DNA of 12,437 nt, taken from Phoronis ovalis. Taxonomy: Eukaryota; Phoronida; Phoronidae. Below the pieces are notes generated by a model. That model was not told the origin of the DNA and ran no database searches. It saw only the letters and a list, made by a program, of their open reading frames with translations. Positions 1 through 8,740 of the stretch are shown here, piece after piece. Position 1 is the first letter of the stretch. Each line of letters begins with the position of its first letter. The translations under genes and the position numbers were made by a program. The DNA lies in assembly GCA_028565635.1 (NCBI GenBank), contig JAOXYB010045182.1, forward strand, positions 1 to 12,437, in the 5' to 3' direction.

Positions 1-150
1 TTAGTTTGTAGGGGGGGGGGGGTAATTTTTTTTGACATAATTTTATTAGGGGGGTCACTGAAAGTTTGACAGTTGTTTGACAAGGGGGGAGGGGGGGGTA
101 AAAAATTGCCTAAAAATTGTTGACATAATTAATGGACGTCCCCTTACCAA
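1..150. repeat. G-run repeat terminus
   Basis: Long G runs at 11-22 (12 G), 49-54 (6 G), 84-89 (6 G) and 91-98 (8 G) are separated by short AT-rich phrases with TTTGACA or TTGACATAATT words. The phrase TTGACATAATTAATGGACG at 120-138 closes the block. The layout looks like the end of a dispersed repeat cut by the window edge. I cannot name the family. The G runs could form a quadruplex on the plus strand, but the sequence alone does not show a role. Confidence 0.4.
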
Positions 151-570
151 ATGGTTTATCTGAGCATGAAACATGTAAAAAAATATGTTGGTTTGCTATA
201 TAAAGTCATAAAAAAATTATCCTCATTGGGTGCTTCTGATACAGATATGACATCTAAAAACAACGGTCATGCCACTAGAACATGTTGTAGTTCTTAACTG
301 GTCATCGGTTCACTCAAAACATGTATTTGTTTACTGATCATCGGTGGCTCTGGCTGATTTATGTAGACATGAAAATATACTGATAACGTTGTTTTACCTC
401 AGGATGACCCCTCTAATGGGAAACTTAACAAGAAAGGTCTTTAAAAAAGATAGGCAGCACGAAATTCCCGACGGGGGCAAAGTAGATTTCCGGATAGATT
501 TCCGACTTATGCTCCACAGTATATATGCAAAATACTTGATTTATGAGTTGTGACAGGTAATAATATCTAT
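150..570. other. No gene seen; AT-rich intergenic DNA
   Basis: This stretch has only short open frames, the longest starting at a GTG near 344. None has convincing splice sites, biased composition or similarity to a family I recognise. I see no RNA gene and no strong regulatory motif. Confidence 0.5.
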
Positions 571-605
571 CTCCCTCTCTCTCTTTCATATATATATATA
601 TATAC
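571..605. repeat. Compound CT/TA microsatellite
   Basis: A pyrimidine (CT)n stretch at about 571-586 runs directly into a (TA)n tract at about 589-605. It is a simple sequence repeat and probably length-polymorphic. Confidence 0.9.
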
Positions 606-1214
606 TACCATTGATACCTGATAGATTGTGTCCGCTTACTTGTATTCACTTGATTCTAGTCAGGTGTTGTTTAAAGTTCAAAAAAGATGTTGTTGGTATC
701 GTACTAGTGAAGGTTATTTTAAATGCTTGCGACATATTTTGGTCTGTATCTCGTGTATTGACATCCTGGATTGAGACGAACGCTCTGATTATATTCTTTT
801 CATAGGCAAATTTACTCGGCATTCTTTCAAAACATAATTATATAATTACCTGCTACAAGAACCTGAATAGGTTTGGTGGCCACTACCTGTGAAATTGTGT
901 GTATATTTGACGGCGACAATGCGGTTAGGGTTCACTTTATCAGTCATAATGTTGCTCATCAAACTGTAATTATTGCTTGAAAGATTCAATTGTCTACCGT
1001 AAAATTGCTTTGTCTCAATGTTCTACACCTTGTTTTTCCAGCATTCCGATTTTGTTCAAATATATGGATACAATCATTAAATATTCTTCAATATTTCCAT
1101 GGCCACAGTGTTTATTAAAATAAAAAACAACGAAGTGGTTACTTAGTATTAAATATAATAATTTGAGCTATAACAAATCGTGACAACAAGAATAAAATTT
1201 ATATATCAGTCATA
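606..1214. other. No gene seen; downstream flank of minus-strand gene
   Basis: AT-rich sequence with stops in every frame at short intervals. An open frame at 611-805 has no splice context or recognisable protein signature. The stretch lies beyond the probable polyadenylation site of the minus-strand gene. Further AATAAA-like words on the minus strand around 1110-1125 could be alternative poly(A) signals. Confidence 0.4.
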
Positions 1215-1236
1215 AATGCAATGAAGTAACACAACA

Positions 1237-1242
1237 TTTATT
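1237..1242 (-). terminator. Poly(A) signal AATAAA of minus-strand gene
   Basis: Read on the minus strand, canonical AATAAA lies about 195 bases downstream of the TAA stop at 1435-1437. It is followed by TG/T-rich sequence suited to cleavage. This would give a 3' UTR of about 220 bases ending near 1215. Its position supports 1435-1629 as a true terminal exon. Confidence 0.55.
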
Positions 1243-1434
1243 GGATCATCGTACAATTCATTTAGATCCAACTTCATCTCTTTTATATTAACCCTTATTA
1301 AAAGTATTTAAAATTATCTTCGGTACGATAAAACAGGAGCACTTTTCATGTTAAAACAATATTCTATTTACATGTAATTAAATTATAATATATAGATTTT
1401 GTTATTAACAAAACGCAAAGTACATATTTTGGAA

Positions 1435-2760
1435 TTAATGAAACTGATTAAGGAACCCTTGTCGTCTTACTCCGGTGTGCTTAGGTTTTTCTCCACAAGA
1501 TTGAATGGATTTTTTCTTCATTTCTAGCATTGCACGTTGATATTCGTCTAAACCATCTTCTGTGTACGTTACACTGTTGTCTCCCATCACACTTGTTATC
1601 ACTTGAGGGTTTTGCTGAAGTGAGAAATCCTACCAAAAACAATGGAAACAATTAGGAATTAGAGTCAAAGAAAACTGTGATCTTATAATGGTAAGTATAT
1701 TGTGTTTTTAAAATGACACCGTGCCAACAAAAGAACGAAGACGACAGTATAGTCTGCAACCAGTCATCGACATTTATGCAATAGGTCTATTCGATACAAA
1801 ACAATTTGACAATTTTATTTTAAGAAGCTAAATGTTGTATTATTTACTAGATAAACTTACTAGTTTGGTAGCAATGTTAGTTATCTGATTTTGAACATCT
1901 TGTTTCCAGTGCTGCAAAAAATATTACAAAAAACAATTGAGTTCAACATCTGCTTGACTGAAGCGTTCAGGCGGGGGCCTTCAGACTTCAATGTGACACA
2001 ACAAATGTCTTCTTACCTTTGGATAAGTAGAAGTCATTTCTCGGTGTTGAAATTATAAAGCAATTACTTCCTATTTTGCTGATTTATATTGCTTACTATT
2101 ATATTGAAAGAAAATATTCTGGGTCTAGACGTCACTTCTGGGTCTAGACGTCACTTCTGGGTCTAGACGTCACTTCTGGGTCTAGACGTCACTTCTGGGT
2201 CTAGACGTCACTTTTTTGTTGTTTTTTTTAAAATATTAAGTTAAATCTCATTTCTCGTTAAGAATTTTTTGTTCTAATCGGATTTCGATGCCCTAAGTAG
2301 GATTCCTAAGTTTTAGATTAAAATTATGTTTATAATAAGAATACAATAAATATAAACTTAGTAAGAAGTTGTCCAGTTCAGGTTTTCAGCCGGCTTTTCG
2401 GTAGTGGAGATGTCTCGATATAAGAATCACACGTAACATAATACAAATTTGATAATATGCAATACCTGCCTGGGACGCAATTTCGGGGACATAATACCAT
2501 GTGTAGTAATTATAAACGGTCTAGCGGCCGAGAGTTATCTTAATTTCAAAAAAGTGGTAAAATATCTATTAGAGAGAAACATAACCCCAAGCTTACGTGA
2601 TATGGCTCTCTTTTTTCCATCTTATGTTCACCTGGTAATGTCCATTCTTCAGGATGTACTGTGTTCTTGCTATAATTTACATTTGCCAAGCTTACTGATG
2701 ATGCACTGCTGGACATATGATCAGGGCTCGGGGCCCTAGCCACTGCTACTGGGGCCTTTG
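1435..2760 (-). CDS. Unrecognised protein, C-terminal three exons
   Basis: I do not recognise this protein. Three minus-strand exons join in one frame. Exon 2760-2597 (164 nt) follows the acceptor CTATTTCCCCAG and ends at donor CAC|GTAAGC. Exon 1911-1861 (51 nt) follows TTTTTTGCAG and ends at CTA|GTAAGT. Exon 1629-1435 (195 nt) follows TTTTTGGTAG and ends in TAA. Together they encode 135 residues. The N-terminal part is Ala/Pro/Ser-rich (KAPVAVARAPSPDH, then SSSASS). A charged, Trp-containing middle follows (HPEEWTLPGEHK, then HHWKQDVQ). The tail has a likely helix (DEYQRAMLEMKKKS) and a basic end (RRQGFLNQFH). There is no membrane segment or enzyme motif, so a cytosolic or nuclear adaptor-like protein is possible but unproven. 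The first exon needs one base from an upstream exon (phase 1). Alternatively, translation could begin at the in-frame ATG at 2800-2798, giving 149 residues. The gene body is well supported; function and 5' extent are not. Confidence 0.72.
1912..2596 (-). other. Intron of minus-strand gene carrying a tandem array
   Basis: This intron is bounded by GTAAGC at 2596-2591 and TTTTTTGCAG ending at 1912, read on the minus strand. It is 685 bp long and phase 0. It contains the five-copy 19-bp array at 2117-2213. The neighbouring intron, 1860-1630 (231 bp), has GTAAGT and GGTAG ends and is also phase 0. Confidence 0.65.
2117..2213. repeat. Five-copy 19-bp tandem array with CRE-like cores
   Basis: Five identical copies of a 19-bp unit begin at 2121, 2140, 2159, 2178 and 2197 (unit GGGTCTAGACGTCACTTCT). 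Each contains the palindromes TCTAGA and GACGTC and the core GACGTCAC, which matches seven of the eight bases of the CREB/ATF site TGACGTCA. Perfect identity between copies implies recent expansion. The array lies inside an intron of the minus-strand gene. Any enhancer role is inference. Confidence 0.95.
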
Positions 2761-3163
2761 CTGGGGAAATAGCGAAATATGCTCCTCTTTGAATTGACAT
2801 GATTAATGGCGTTTCCGAGATGTTTTAAAGAACTGATGTCGTTGTATCCCAGCGCAATTATTCAGTCTTGTAATCTATTTCTTACCACAGTAAAATCGAT
2901 CCTTATTTACTGGAAACTAGCGAACATATTCGTCTTACTCGTCTGTGCCTTCAATAAGCGAGTTTTTACAAGATCACTTAATTTTTCATGTATGTCTAAA
3001 ATTACCGATATTTGTTGTAATCCATCAAATCGATATTTTATTTATATACACAATTTGTATTTTATAATAGACCCCCTTCGATATTCTTTTCATAAACCCT
3101 AATTCAAACAAGGTCTATTGTGAAATGTATTTGTTCAGAAACATAAAACCTCATAATCCATAC

Positions 3164-3258
3164 CTGGTGACATAAAAGGAGTTAGGTATGGTAGACGAAA
3201 TAAACGGGTTAATTTCCATGCGCCTACTGTTTTTTTTTTGTTAACGTGACTGTTCTGT
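3164..3258 (-). CDS. Candidate upstream exon of the minus-strand gene
   Basis: On the minus strand a pyrimidine-rich acceptor (TTCTTTATGCTTCATTTAG) precedes 95 nt ending at donor CCAG|GTATGG. Only one frame leaves the single overhanging base needed by the exon starting at 2760. That frame is open and reads 31 residues ending in LPYLTPFMSP, which would run into the Ala/Pro-rich segment. Against it, a run of ten A encodes three lysines, and another frame carries a 22-residue ATG-initiated reading. Treat as possible only. Confidence 0.3.
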
Positions 3259-3279
3259 CTAAATGAAGCATAAAGAAAT

Positions 3280-5050
3280 AAACTATTCAGGTAGTCAGTG
3301 AATATTAAAGCATATATTAAATACAGAACTTGACTACATGAGCATCCGTAGCAACGTTCCCTGGAAACCAGCTATAATACCTCCACCTAGTGGCGACATC
3401 TACATTGTGTTCCTACTGGATGCGATACTCTATCCTGGTACCATACCCAGATATTTCATTGACTGTTCTTTATCTAAGATCCATTAATTTATTTAACATT
3501 TCGTTTTAATGTAATTGTCCAATATTCCTAAAATTATTGTTCAGTAGCGTATCCTATTTGGTACCCTTTAAACTCAACATTTCTTAATATTATTCCACAA
3601 GACGTTGCTCCCGGGCTTAGCTCCGGTTAAATGGTAAAATACCGTCTCCAGTATGTTTTACGGTACAATTCTAAATCTTGTGGCTTACCCCCTCTAGTGA
3701 TTATTTAAGTTCCTTTTTATACAATTCTTCATTCTGATTTTACTTTAATATGTTTTGGATATCAATAAGAAAATATGTTTATCGAATTAGAAAAAAGTTG
3801 CACAATTACTTGAATATATCCGCATTATCAAAAAATTAGGAAAACAGACATCGTTATATTTAAGGCTCTCTTCAGAATGACTTTACTTCATTTTTATGTA
3901 TACTTTTTAGTTTACGTGTATCTTTTACAACTTTTACTGGCTCTCTACACCTAAGAGAGGTGATTCAAAATGACTGGCAATTTATAGATTTGATTTTCGA
4001 CGGAAAAAGTTTTGAATTGGTAGCATAAAAACTTGCTAGATAGTGATGACAAAAATATACTCTGGATTGCTATATTTACAGGTTGGTTGCTAAAATGTTG
4101 TAATCATTCACTGATAATTCTCAAGAAATGTTTTTTGTATTTTATTTTGTATCGTAGGTAATGCTATACAACATTGCTATAAAATAGTCAAAAATATTAC
4201 GTGTGTATTTGTCTTGAATGAATTACTGTATTAAAAAAAGTGAAAAAGAAAGGGAGCCTTGTGGAAGATATGGAAATATGTCTTGCGCGAAGCTTAACAT
4301 GCATAGACCAGAAAATCATCAGTAGGGCATCAGCTGGCATCAGCATGTTATAAAGCCATACTTTCATGTATCTTGAAGCTACAAGTTTCTGAAAGAAAAA
4401 ACGCTATCCATTCAAAGGTTATAGTTTTTTGCGTACCGTGAAATTACTATGGGCAAAGACATTATGTCCCATACTATTCCATTTAATTATGCCGTATTTA
4501 AGTACTAAGATTATTCCACCATTTATGTCGCAGGTGTTGAATCCCATATAGTTTTTTTATGTAATACTAAATTGAAAACAACAGACTAAACATCCTAAAT
4601 TGGTTAAACTTCTAATTTTTAATGATATGTTTTTTGTTCACAAAAGTGTTTAGAATTCCTCATGTTGAGTTATCAGACCGGAATGAACTGTCATCTGATG
4701 CTCGGTTATTTTACAGAAATTTTAATGAAACAAACAAGATAACTTTAATTTTAAAACACCAAATTAAAAATAATACGAAATTGTTTTCTTGAAAATCATT
4801 GAATATATTAGTGTCACATTTAACAGTAAGGTTTAGAAAAGTTTGTGTTATCGCATTACTCGCAGTTCCTCTTTTTCACGGTTCAGTTGATATTACAAGA
4901 TAATGACTCAGTTAAAAGTTGACAGATCATGCATGAGCTGTATGACCTGAGTTAATGAAACTTAAATTAAAGTTATACATCACAAGATAGAAACACATTA
5001 ACGCATTAACTATTTAAATATATTTTTCATTCTGTAATTATTTTGTGATT
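3280..5050. other. Long intergenic stretch without a supported gene
   Basis: AT-rich DNA with dense stop codons on both strands. I checked GTAAG-like donors on both strands (for example the minus-strand GTAAGC near 3686) and found stops in all frames beside them. A nine-base direct repeat (GGCATCAGC at 4326 and 4336) is the only other structure noted. Confidence 0.45.
3381..3393 (-). promoter_or_regulatory. CTCF-like motif
   Basis: On the minus strand, CCACTAGGTGGAG matches the conserved CTCF core CCASYAGRKGGCR at all but one position (A in place of C). Molluscs encode CTCF, but one unsupported match in 12 kb could be chance or part of a repeat. Confidence 0.25.
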
Positions 5051-5298
5051 GTAGTCCGGGAAGTACTTGACAAAAATGTTGGTAGGGGTGTGCGGCCCAG
5101 GGTAAAGAATCCTGACTCTGTAGTAAATACCGAGTAAATAAAGGTCAATGTCACGAAAATATACCCTGACGTAAAAACAAACACGAAAAGTATACCCTTT
5201 TGTAAATGACTCTCCCTAAATAGAGAGCTTGTAAAGTATATACCTTGTGGTAAAGAAATATGTGAATATTTACGGTCCTTAATTTTTCATGCCTGTCG

Positions 5299-5300
<2 letters not shown>

Positions 5301-5347
<47 letters not shown>
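5301..5347. repeat. TA microsatellite
   Basis: A nearly pure (TA)n tract interrupted by one C, inside the repeat-rich segment. The minus-strand open frame across it (runs of Tyr-Ile) is an artefact of the dinucleotide repeat. Confidence 0.95.
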
Positions 5348-5348
<1 letters not shown>

Positions 5349-5413
5349 AAACAAAATTTTGGTGCCAAAAATAATAAAAGGATACATTTACTACATAGTC
5401 CCAAAAATGAAAA

Positions 5414-5460
5414 AGGGCATAGTTTCCACCTATAGTTTTCAGATCTTAGTCGGGTTTTTT

Positions 5461-5491
<31 letters not shown>

Positions 5492-5547
5492 ATATATATT
5501 TATATATAATATAAGGGCATAGTTTTCACCTATAGTTTTCAGATCTT
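5414..5547. repeat. Direct duplication at exactly 100 bp flanking AT tracts
   Basis: A 33-bp segment starting GGGCATAGTTT and ending CAGATCTT occurs at 5415-5447 and again at 5515-5547, with one mismatch (C/T at 5426 versus 5526). Between the copies, 5460-5512 is an irregular TA microsatellite. The near identity suggests a recent tandem duplication or slippage, followed by growth of the AT tract. Confidence 0.9.
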
Positions 5548-6292
5548 CGTTGTTTTTTTTCGAAAAAAGGTGCACAAAAAAATGGAATAATTGAGACTAT
5601 CCTGACGATATCCTCTTCTACAGACTATTACGCGTAAGGAAATAACCATAAAGTAACTTTACAGGAAAAAACACGAATTATCACCGATCATATTATGTTA
5701 ACATTACAGAAGTTGATTTATGTTAGAAGTTTCCTCTGCTGTAATCCTTTATATGTATTTGCACTGTAAAACTATTTTTTATTACATTTTGTGTTTTAAT
5801 CAGTTGTTATTTCTGGTTCTCTAGCAGCTCTTAATTTTTCTGTTTGTAACCTTTAGCCTTAGATCTTCCTAATATATAGAATTGGAATCACATTGACATC
5901 TTGAGCTCCAAACAAAAAAAGGTATGGTTACCAGATAAAAAGGTCCCAAAAAGTATGAATTTTGATCTTACAGGTCCCAAAAGGGTCTTTTTTACCTTTT
6001 ATACTGTACATAAGTACCCAGCTCAGTATTTTGACAATTTTCGTGACCTAGTATGTTTAGGTTACCAATTCAAAAACAAATTTATTTAAATCAAACTTTC
6101 ATTTCTAGTTCTTCGATCCCCGGTAATTTATATTTTGAAGGGTGACGATGAGGCAGATGCAGCGTGGTGATATTGGCTAATGTTTTCTTTAATTTCTGAA
6201 CAATGTTAGTTAACATTTTCCCTTTCAAACCAGATCTTAAAATGTCTTTAAAAATGCACCAGACGTTATAAATTGCGTTCTAAATTTCATAA

Positions 6293-6327
6293 TCTTTCCA
6301 TGGGGGATTGCCCCCGGACCCCTCTTC
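6293..6327. repeat. GC-rich hairpin motif, copy 1
   Basis: CTTTCCATGGGGGATTGCCC and the following CCCGGACCCC form a G-run/C-run hairpin. It resembles the block at 7401-7430. Upstream flanks also align loosely (CACCAGA about 35-45 bases before each). This looks like a diverged dispersed repeat whose family I cannot name. Confidence 0.45.
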
Positions 6328-6541
6328 AATACATACCACCAGGCATTTAATAACTAAACAACAGGGTGTTTTTTTAAATAACATGCTACCATGCATGTCA
6401 TTCCTTACCAGATAACAGAACATTGCAATGTGATGACTACATATAAGTACTTTATAAAATATATATGTACATCCCTTGGATATAATTAGGCAGTATGTGA
6501 ATAAAGTTAAAATGATAAAAAAGTGACAGTCATTCCACATA

Positions 6542-6956
6542 GCCCGGGGGTACTCAAGTTATTTTTTGGTGGGGGTGTGCAGCCGAGTTGAAAAATTTGG
6601 ATTTGGATTGTATACTTCTTACTGTATTTTTTTGGATTGTAACCGTAAAGATATCCAAAAATTTGGATTGCTACCCACTGCTTACAGCATTACAGCAAAT
6701 AATTTGGATTAATTTCAGGTTTGTATCCATAAAAAATTTTGGAATTTGGTTTGTATCAGTCGGTTTGCGTAAAAATGGATTGCTATACTCAAATATTTTA
6801 AAATTATGGATTGCTGCCCTTGTATTTCACAAGATTTGGATTGCTACCCTAAAATTTCAAAAATTTGGATTGGGTTTGCTACCACAAGCTAAATTTTTGG
6901 ATTGGGTTCCGCGGCACATCCCCGTAGTCAAAAAACCTTGAGTACCCCCCCCCGGG
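6542..6956. mobile_element. 415-bp MITE-like element with inverted ends
   Basis: The left end GCCCGGGGGTACTCAAG (6542-6558) is inverted at the right end (6937-6956), with extra G:C pairs in the right G run. The similarity continues inward for about 50 bp: TTTTTTGG and GGGGGTGTGCAGCCGAG on the left match TTTTTTGA and CGGGGATGTGCCGCGGA on the minus strand at the right. Between the ends lie about ten degenerate units starting TTTGGATTG at roughly 6604, 6632, 6663, 6703, 6745, 6777, 6807, 6837, 6865 and 6897. I could not identify a convincing target-site duplication. It encodes no transposase, so it would be non-autonomous. Confidence 0.75.
6603..6905 (+). repeat. Degenerate ~30-bp minisatellite inside the element
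   Basis: About ten units of the form TTTGGATTGCTACCC plus a 15-base variable filler, with spacings mostly 28-32 bp and two of about 40. Because 30 bp is ten codons, one frame stays open for 117 codons with a ten-residue periodicity of hydrophobic words (such as LWIAALVFHKIWIATLKF). I read this as a by-product of the repeat, not a gene. Confidence 0.8.
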
Positions 6957-7000
6957 CACAGAGCTTGTTGTTGTTACTTGTTGTTTCAGTAATTAAACAG

Positions 7001-7019
7001 AATTAGATTCAATCTAATT
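7001..7019. repeat. 19-bp palindrome
   Basis: AATTAGATT-C-AATCTAATT is a perfect inverted repeat with nine-base arms and a one-base centre. The arms contain ATTAG/CTAAT homeodomain-type words. No function can be assigned. Confidence 0.8.
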
Positions 7020-7400
7020 AACAAGTGTGCTTACGTTTAAAGAATCAAGTGTGTAGACTTTTTTGGAAGTTTTAAATTTAGGTTATAGAGTATTTAGGCA
7101 CTGGGTAGTGATCGGGTCTCTTAATTCTTGATTTCGTAATCCCGGATAGTGATTCATGTTTCATCAGGTCAAATAAGTCTCAGTTTATGGCTAGTTTGGA
7201 AGCAATCTATCAGCAAGGTATAACGTATCTAAAATCCTAAATAAGTAACCCTAAAAGTACGGTGAAATTTGATTTATTCAAAAAGTTGCAATCTGTATAT
7301 AGTAAAAGAAGTTTGAAGGTATTAAAAGCAGCACAATGTGTCATGGCACGAGTCCAAACATCCACCAGATTGCAGGAAATGACATAAAATGTTCAAACAT

Positions 7401-7430
7401 TTTCCGGGGAGGCATGCCCCCAGATCCCCC
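7401..7430. repeat. GC-rich hairpin motif, copy 2
   Basis: GGGGAGGCATGCCCCC (7406-7421) is a near-perfect hairpin around the palindrome GGCATGCC, followed by CAGATCCCCC. It shares the pattern TTTCC-GGGG-TGCCCCC-GA-CCC with 6293-6327. It is probably another copy of the same dispersed repeat. Confidence 0.5.
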
Positions 7431-7439
7431 TAGTTGCAC

Positions 7440-7955
7440 TTCGCACCCTGCAGGCGCTCGCATAAATGCCCCCTAACTCAAATTTCTGGAAGGGGGATCA
7501 TATTTTTTCAATTTGTATATTATCTAAAGGGGATTACAATTTTTTGCGCAAATCCTGGAGATCTGGTTGAATTTTTTTATGCATAATATTTTTGAAATGC
7601 TTCAATTTTAATTTCTGTCCAGTCCCTAATACAGGTTTTTTATTTCATTCAAAATTGTATGCCAATATAACATTTAATATGGACTACTTTAAATAATGTA
7701 TTTGTTCAGTTTAATTTTATGGAGGGTATTATATTCACTAAAGGCTTGTGCTCCCACTCTGTGAAAGGGCATGATTTTAGTTCAGGTCTGGCAAAGGGTA
7801 TTTTCATTGTGTGAGATCTGCCAATGGGTCACTTTTTAAACCTCAAAGTCCTTCAAAGGGGTGTTTTTTAGCAGCCTATATACGCGTTTAGGGGCTTTTT
7901 TAAAACCTTTGTTCGAGCATATGGACCCACCCTTTACATAAGTGCTCCCCCCTGT
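7440..7955 (-). mobile_element. Probable third repeat element with ~30-bp units
   Basis: Read on the minus strand, the segment starting near 7953 (CAGGGGGGAGCACTTATG, then AAAGGGTGGG) has the same plan as the 6542 element ends: a G run, an AC/TACT word, then a G-rich phrase. The interior carries units with AAAGGG or AATGGG at 7764, 7793, 7823 and 7855, spaced 29-32 bp. A second end-like word (GTGCTCCCACTCTG) occurs near 7748, so this may be nested or tandem copies. The outer limit near 7440 is uncertain and no coding capacity is visible. Confidence 0.35.
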
Positions 7956-7959
7956 TCTT

Positions 7960-8600
7960 TCGGCCAAATAAAATCATGAAATGTGAGCTTTTGAGCATGA
8001 CTGTACAATAATACATAGAAACAATGTTCTGTGTATTAAAAGAATTAAAAAGTCTAAACGTGAAATGATATACGTGTATTTTGGAATCAAAAATGTGTGC
8101 TTGCTAGGATTCCTTAAACTCAATTAATAACAAAAAGCCATGCAATGTCTTGTTTCGATCATAAAATATTCAAGACATGAATAAGAAAAAGCATTTCGTT
8201 ATGGAAGTTATCAATTACGTAATATAAGTGTACTGAAAATAATGTGACTAATCTATTGTGATGCATAATTTTAATGCTGTCTTTGTAGGAGCATAGTTTG
8301 TCATTTATTTTTGTTGATAAATTTTGCGCCTCGCACTTCAGCTCTTAAAATCAAGTGATTATTGCGGACCTAAACATCTGCATGTAACCTATTGTAATAT
8401 TGTATCTATGTTTACATAGTGCGAAATGTGTATTCTTTTGTAACATTCCTGTAAAATCGCTTATGAATGGTTGCATGTGAATCACTGTAGCTATAGAGAC
8501 GACTTCGCTCACACTACTATTTTAATTGATGTAAATTGTCCAAGTTTTTTTGCTAACTGATTTTTTGGTATATATGTTGTCTGTTGTCTGTATACAAATT
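7960..8600. other. No gene seen; AT-rich spacer
   Basis: No open frame of note, no repeated unit and no convincing splice sites. The sequence is AT-rich with scattered stop codons on both strands. Confidence 0.45.
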
Positions 8601-8606
8601 CAGTTA

Positions 8607-8740
8607 CTTATGCTACTTTTGGGAAACAGAAGCAACATGCAACAAAATTAGCTTCAAAAAGTGCTATTAGCTCGAAAAGCCATAACTCTTGTTTCCACAT
8701 AGAAAATAGGTCACCATTGCTCAGGTGAGTTTCAAATATA
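8607..8740 (-). repeat. Probable dispersed-repeat remnant
   Basis: Minus-strand words such as CACCTGAGC, AATGGTGACC and AAGAGTTATGGCTTTT resemble phrases that I recall as recurrent in bivalve interspersed repeats. The open frames over this area start from non-ATG codons and show no protein signature. The family is not identified and recall is the only basis. Confidence 0.3.
8716..8730 (+). promoter_or_regulatory. Candidate 5' splice donor for a non-coding first exon
   Basis: CTCAG|GTGAGT with the junction after 8724 is a near-ideal donor. It could pair with the acceptor CTCATTACAG ending at 9240, just upstream of the esterase start codon, removing a 516-bp 5' UTR intron. The donor lies at the edge of a probable repeat that naturally carries CAGGTGAG, so it may be coincidence. 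Confidence 0.25.

Larger units (their letters stand above)
5055..6021. mobile_element. Probable non-autonomous repeat element, AT-expanded
   Basis: The left end (from 5055: CCGGGAAGTACTTGAC, then GGTAGGGGTGTGCGGCCCAG at 5081) aligns closely with the left end of the clearer element at 6542. The interior is a degenerate array with GTAAA words at 5171, 5202 and 5231 and ATACCC at 5161 and 5192, about 30 bp apart. Later AGGTCCCAAAA units start at 5941 and 5972, with a weaker one at 5904. TGGGTACTTATG, read on the minus strand at about 6010-6021, may be the other end. It has no coding capacity. The extent, especially on the right, is tentative, and two elements may be merged. Confidence 0.35.

Noticed and set aside
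2449-3102. Plus-strand open frames at 2449-2739 and 2806-3102
   Set aside because: The first is antisense to the minus-strand exon at 2597-2760. The second has no family signature or splice context.
5151-5387. Minus-strand open frame with Tyr-Ile runs
   Set aside because: It is generated by the TA microsatellite and adjoining repeat.
6588-6941. A 117-residue open frame rich in Leu, Ile, Trp and Phe that resembles a membrane protein
   Set aside because: It coincides with the ~30-bp array and inverted ends. The hydrophobic ten-residue periodicity follows from TTTGGATTG units, and it begins at a non-ATG codon.
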